From CAYWHE01 sp964458125 (GTDB taxonomy: Bacteria; Bacteroidota; Bacteroidia; AKYH767-A; OLB10): a DNA stretch of 15,427 nt. This document shows positions 13,865-15,427 of the stretch, in pieces (the first letter of the stretch is position 1; every line of letters starts with the position of its first letter). The position numbers and the translations under genes were made by a program. Below the pieces are notes generated by a model that made no database searches, was not told the DNA's origin, and saw only the letters and a list, made by a program, of their open reading frames with translations. The DNA is taken from NCBI GenBank assembly GCA_964458125.1, contig CAYWHE010000086.1, positions 1-15,427 of the forward strand, written 5' to 3'.

Positions 13865-15427
13865 ATGAAAAGAATCATCACACTTCTGCTTATTGTATAT
13901 GCATCAAATGCTTACAGTCAAAACACATTTCCGGCATCAGGCGCTGCGGGGATTGGAACAACAACTCCCAATGCATCCAGCATCCTGGAAGTAAAATCCA
14001 CCACACAGGGTATGTTAACTCCCAGAATGACCAAAGCGCAACGCGATGCGATTGTTTCACCAGTAAACGGATTGTTAATTTATCAGACCGATAACACCAA
14101 AGGATTTTACTATTACAATGGCTCAGCATGGACTGCAATAAATAATTCTTCCAATAAAACATTGAGCAACCTCACCTCACCCACCAAGATTAACCAGGAT
14201 TTATTACCCGATACAGCAAACACATTAGATTTAGGCTCATCAACCAAAGCGTGGCGGAATATCTATGCCAATGGCATGATTGGCATTGGAACATCAGCTC
14301 CGACAGAGAAGCTTACCATAAATGCAGCGGATGAAGATGCCATGCTGCTCATGAGCAACACCAACCACAACTGGCTGGTGGGGCCTAATTCGGGACCGGG
14401 AGCAGGTTTTGGCATTTATGATGTAAACAATGCACAAAACAGTTTAAAGATAGATTTGAAAGGCAATGTGGGGATTGGTATTAATGTTCCGAATGCCAGG
14501 TTGCATGTAGCTGACAGCAGCGTGGTGTTTAGTGCTGCCGGAAACGCACCGTTTCCAGGAGGTGATGTTCCTGTCAGCGGACAAGGCAGAAGAATGATGT
14601 GGTACGCTGACAAAGCTGCGTTCAGAGTTGGGTACGTTTCAAGTCTTAATTGGGATAAGGACAGCATAGGAAATTATTCTATCGCTGCAGGTTATGACAG
14701 TAAAGCGAAGGATTTTTGTTCCATTGCATTAGGCGAAACCGCATCAGCTTCCGGTGATAATTCTATTGCAATTGGTTTTCATTGCCAAGCTAATGGCAAT
14801 TCTGCTTCTGTTCATTCTTCAGCCGCCATTGGCAATCAATGCAGAACAAATGCAAGTTATTCGTATGCATTTGGATTTGGCAATTCTACTTATGGTTTTG
14901 GTTCTCTTTCATTAGGAAGCTCGTGTAGAACAAGGTCAACTTTCTCAATGACATTAGGAGAAAGCGTTTATTCAAATTTTTTAAATTGCGTGGTAGTGGG
15001 AAGTTCAAATGATACCATCGGAGCCGTTTCGAACTCATGGATTCTTACGGAACCAATTTTTATGATTGGAAATGGCACTGCAAATAATGCAAGAAGCAAT
15101 GCACTCACTGTTTTAAAGAACGGGCAAGTAGGTTTACAAAGTACTATTGCCCCCACTTATGCATTAGATCTGCCAAACAGCGCTACTAACGGAATTGGTA
15201 AAGCAAGGGCCAATGCATTTACAACTTTTTCAGACAGGAGAATAAAAAGTGATATCAAAGAATTAAGCTATGGCTTGCCCGAAATAATGAAACTCAAACC
15301 AAGCGAATTCACACAACATTCAACCACATGGAAAAGCGGCCAGTTAAATTTTGTTGAAGAAGGCACTGCGCACAACATTGGTTTCATCGCACAAGAATTA
15401 TATGAAGTGATTCCTGAAGCTGTCAGC
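13865..15427 (+). CDS. Third S74 tail-fibre/chaperone-domain surface protein, 3'-truncated by the window end
   Basis: The frame is open for 521 codons from ATG 13865 to the last base with no stop, so the gene continues outside. Signal peptide about 1-19 (MKRIITLLLIVYASNAYSQ). Residues 26-95 hold GAAGIGTTTP, then ASSILEVKSTTQGMLTPRM (38-55, slightly abridged) and GLLIYQTDNTKGFYYYNGSAW (69-89, again a known motif), a block frequent in Bacteroidota S74 proteins. Further GIGT/GIGI strands lie at 140-143 and 203-206. A YadA-like head about 268-380 uses a shorter SIAxGxxSxA pattern (SIAAGYDSKA, SIALGETASA, SIAIGFHCQA), unlike the 17-residue units upstream. The S74 domain starts near 450: SDRRIK with Ser456/Lys461, and IGFIAQELYEVIPEAVS at 505-521. 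The rest of the S74 domain and any T9SS domain lie beyond the window. It belongs to the same broad class as the two upstream genes but is not a close paralogue. Confidence 0.88.
   Translation, partial: MKRIITLLLIVYASNAYSQNTFPASGAAGIGTTTPNASSILEVKSTTQGMLTPRMTKAQRDAIVSPVNGLLIYQTDNTKGFYYYNGSAWTAINNSSNKTLSNLTSPTKINQDLLPDTANTLDLGSSTKAWRNIYANGMIGIGTSAPTEKLTINAADEDAMLLMSNTNHNWLVGPNSGPGAGFGIYDVNNAQNSLKIDLKGNVGIGINVPNARLHVADSSVVFSAAGNAPFPGGDVPVSGQGRRMMWYADKAAFRVGYVSSLNWDKDSIGNYSIAAGYDSKAKDFCSIALGETASASGDNSIAIGFHCQANGNSASVHSSAAIGNQCRTNASYSYAFGFGNSTYGFGSLSLGSSCRTRSTFSMTLGESVYSNFLNCVVVGSSNDTIGAVSNSWILTEPIFMIGNGTANNARSNALTVLKNGQVGLQSTIAPTYALDLPNSATNGIGKARANAFTTFSDRRIKSDIKELSYGLPEIMKLKPSEFTQHSTTWKSGQLNFVEEGTAHNIGFIAQELYEVIPEAVS

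Noticed and set aside
9912..15427. Prophage tail-fibre region suggested by the S74 domains
   Set aside because: All three proteins start with signal peptides, two end in T9SS domains, and no other phage genes are present. They are host surface proteins using a fold shared with phage fibres.

Overview
The window looks like a chromosomal fragment of a Bacteroidota bacterium. The evidence is a set of large secreted proteins with N-terminal signal peptides and C-terminal type IX secretion (T9SS) type A sorting domains (YPNP/IPNPF-type motifs), promoter boxes close to the Bacteroidota consensus TAnnTTTG, and little Shine-Dalgarno signal before start codons. Genus cannot be assigned from the sequence alone. 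There are no rRNA, tRNA, CRISPR, integrase or transposase genes, and no T9SS machinery genes.

Layout: (1) 1-1994, a minus-strand ABC half-transporter (MsbA/lipid-exporter type) with a perfect 26-base palindrome just past its stop codon. (2) 1995-2420, a divergent intergenic region with opposing TAnnTTTG promoters and a perfect 14-bp palindrome. (3) 2421-5900, a 1159-residue secreted Asp-box (sortilin/BNR-like) beta-propeller protein with PKD, Ig-like and T9SS domains, followed by a strong intrinsic terminator. (4) 5901-6330, intergenic with a second, orphan terminator. (5) 6331-9136, a likely two-gene operon: a beta-helix-like exported protein, then a protein built of five 71-72-residue repeats plus a T9SS domain. 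(6) 9137-9911, a 775-base gene-poor stretch holding two direct tandem copies of a 157-bp unit, each ending in the same palindrome as the one beside the ABC gene. (7) 9912-15427, three successive same-strand genes for surface proteins with YadA-like head repeats and an S74 (tail-fibre/intramolecular chaperone) domain. The first two also carry T9SS domains; the third runs off the window.

Working together: apart from the ABC exporter, every gene encodes an exported, probably surface-displayed or secreted protein, so this is an adhesin/extracellular-protein region served by a T9SS encoded elsewhere. The part after about 9137 is visibly more A+T-rich and uses more A/T-ending codons than the part before it, so the window may join two segments of different history at the repeat-bearing gap. 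The most unusual items are the interspersed palindrome/157-bp repeat family and the combination of a potentially self-cleaving S74 domain with a C-terminal T9SS signal in one polypeptide.
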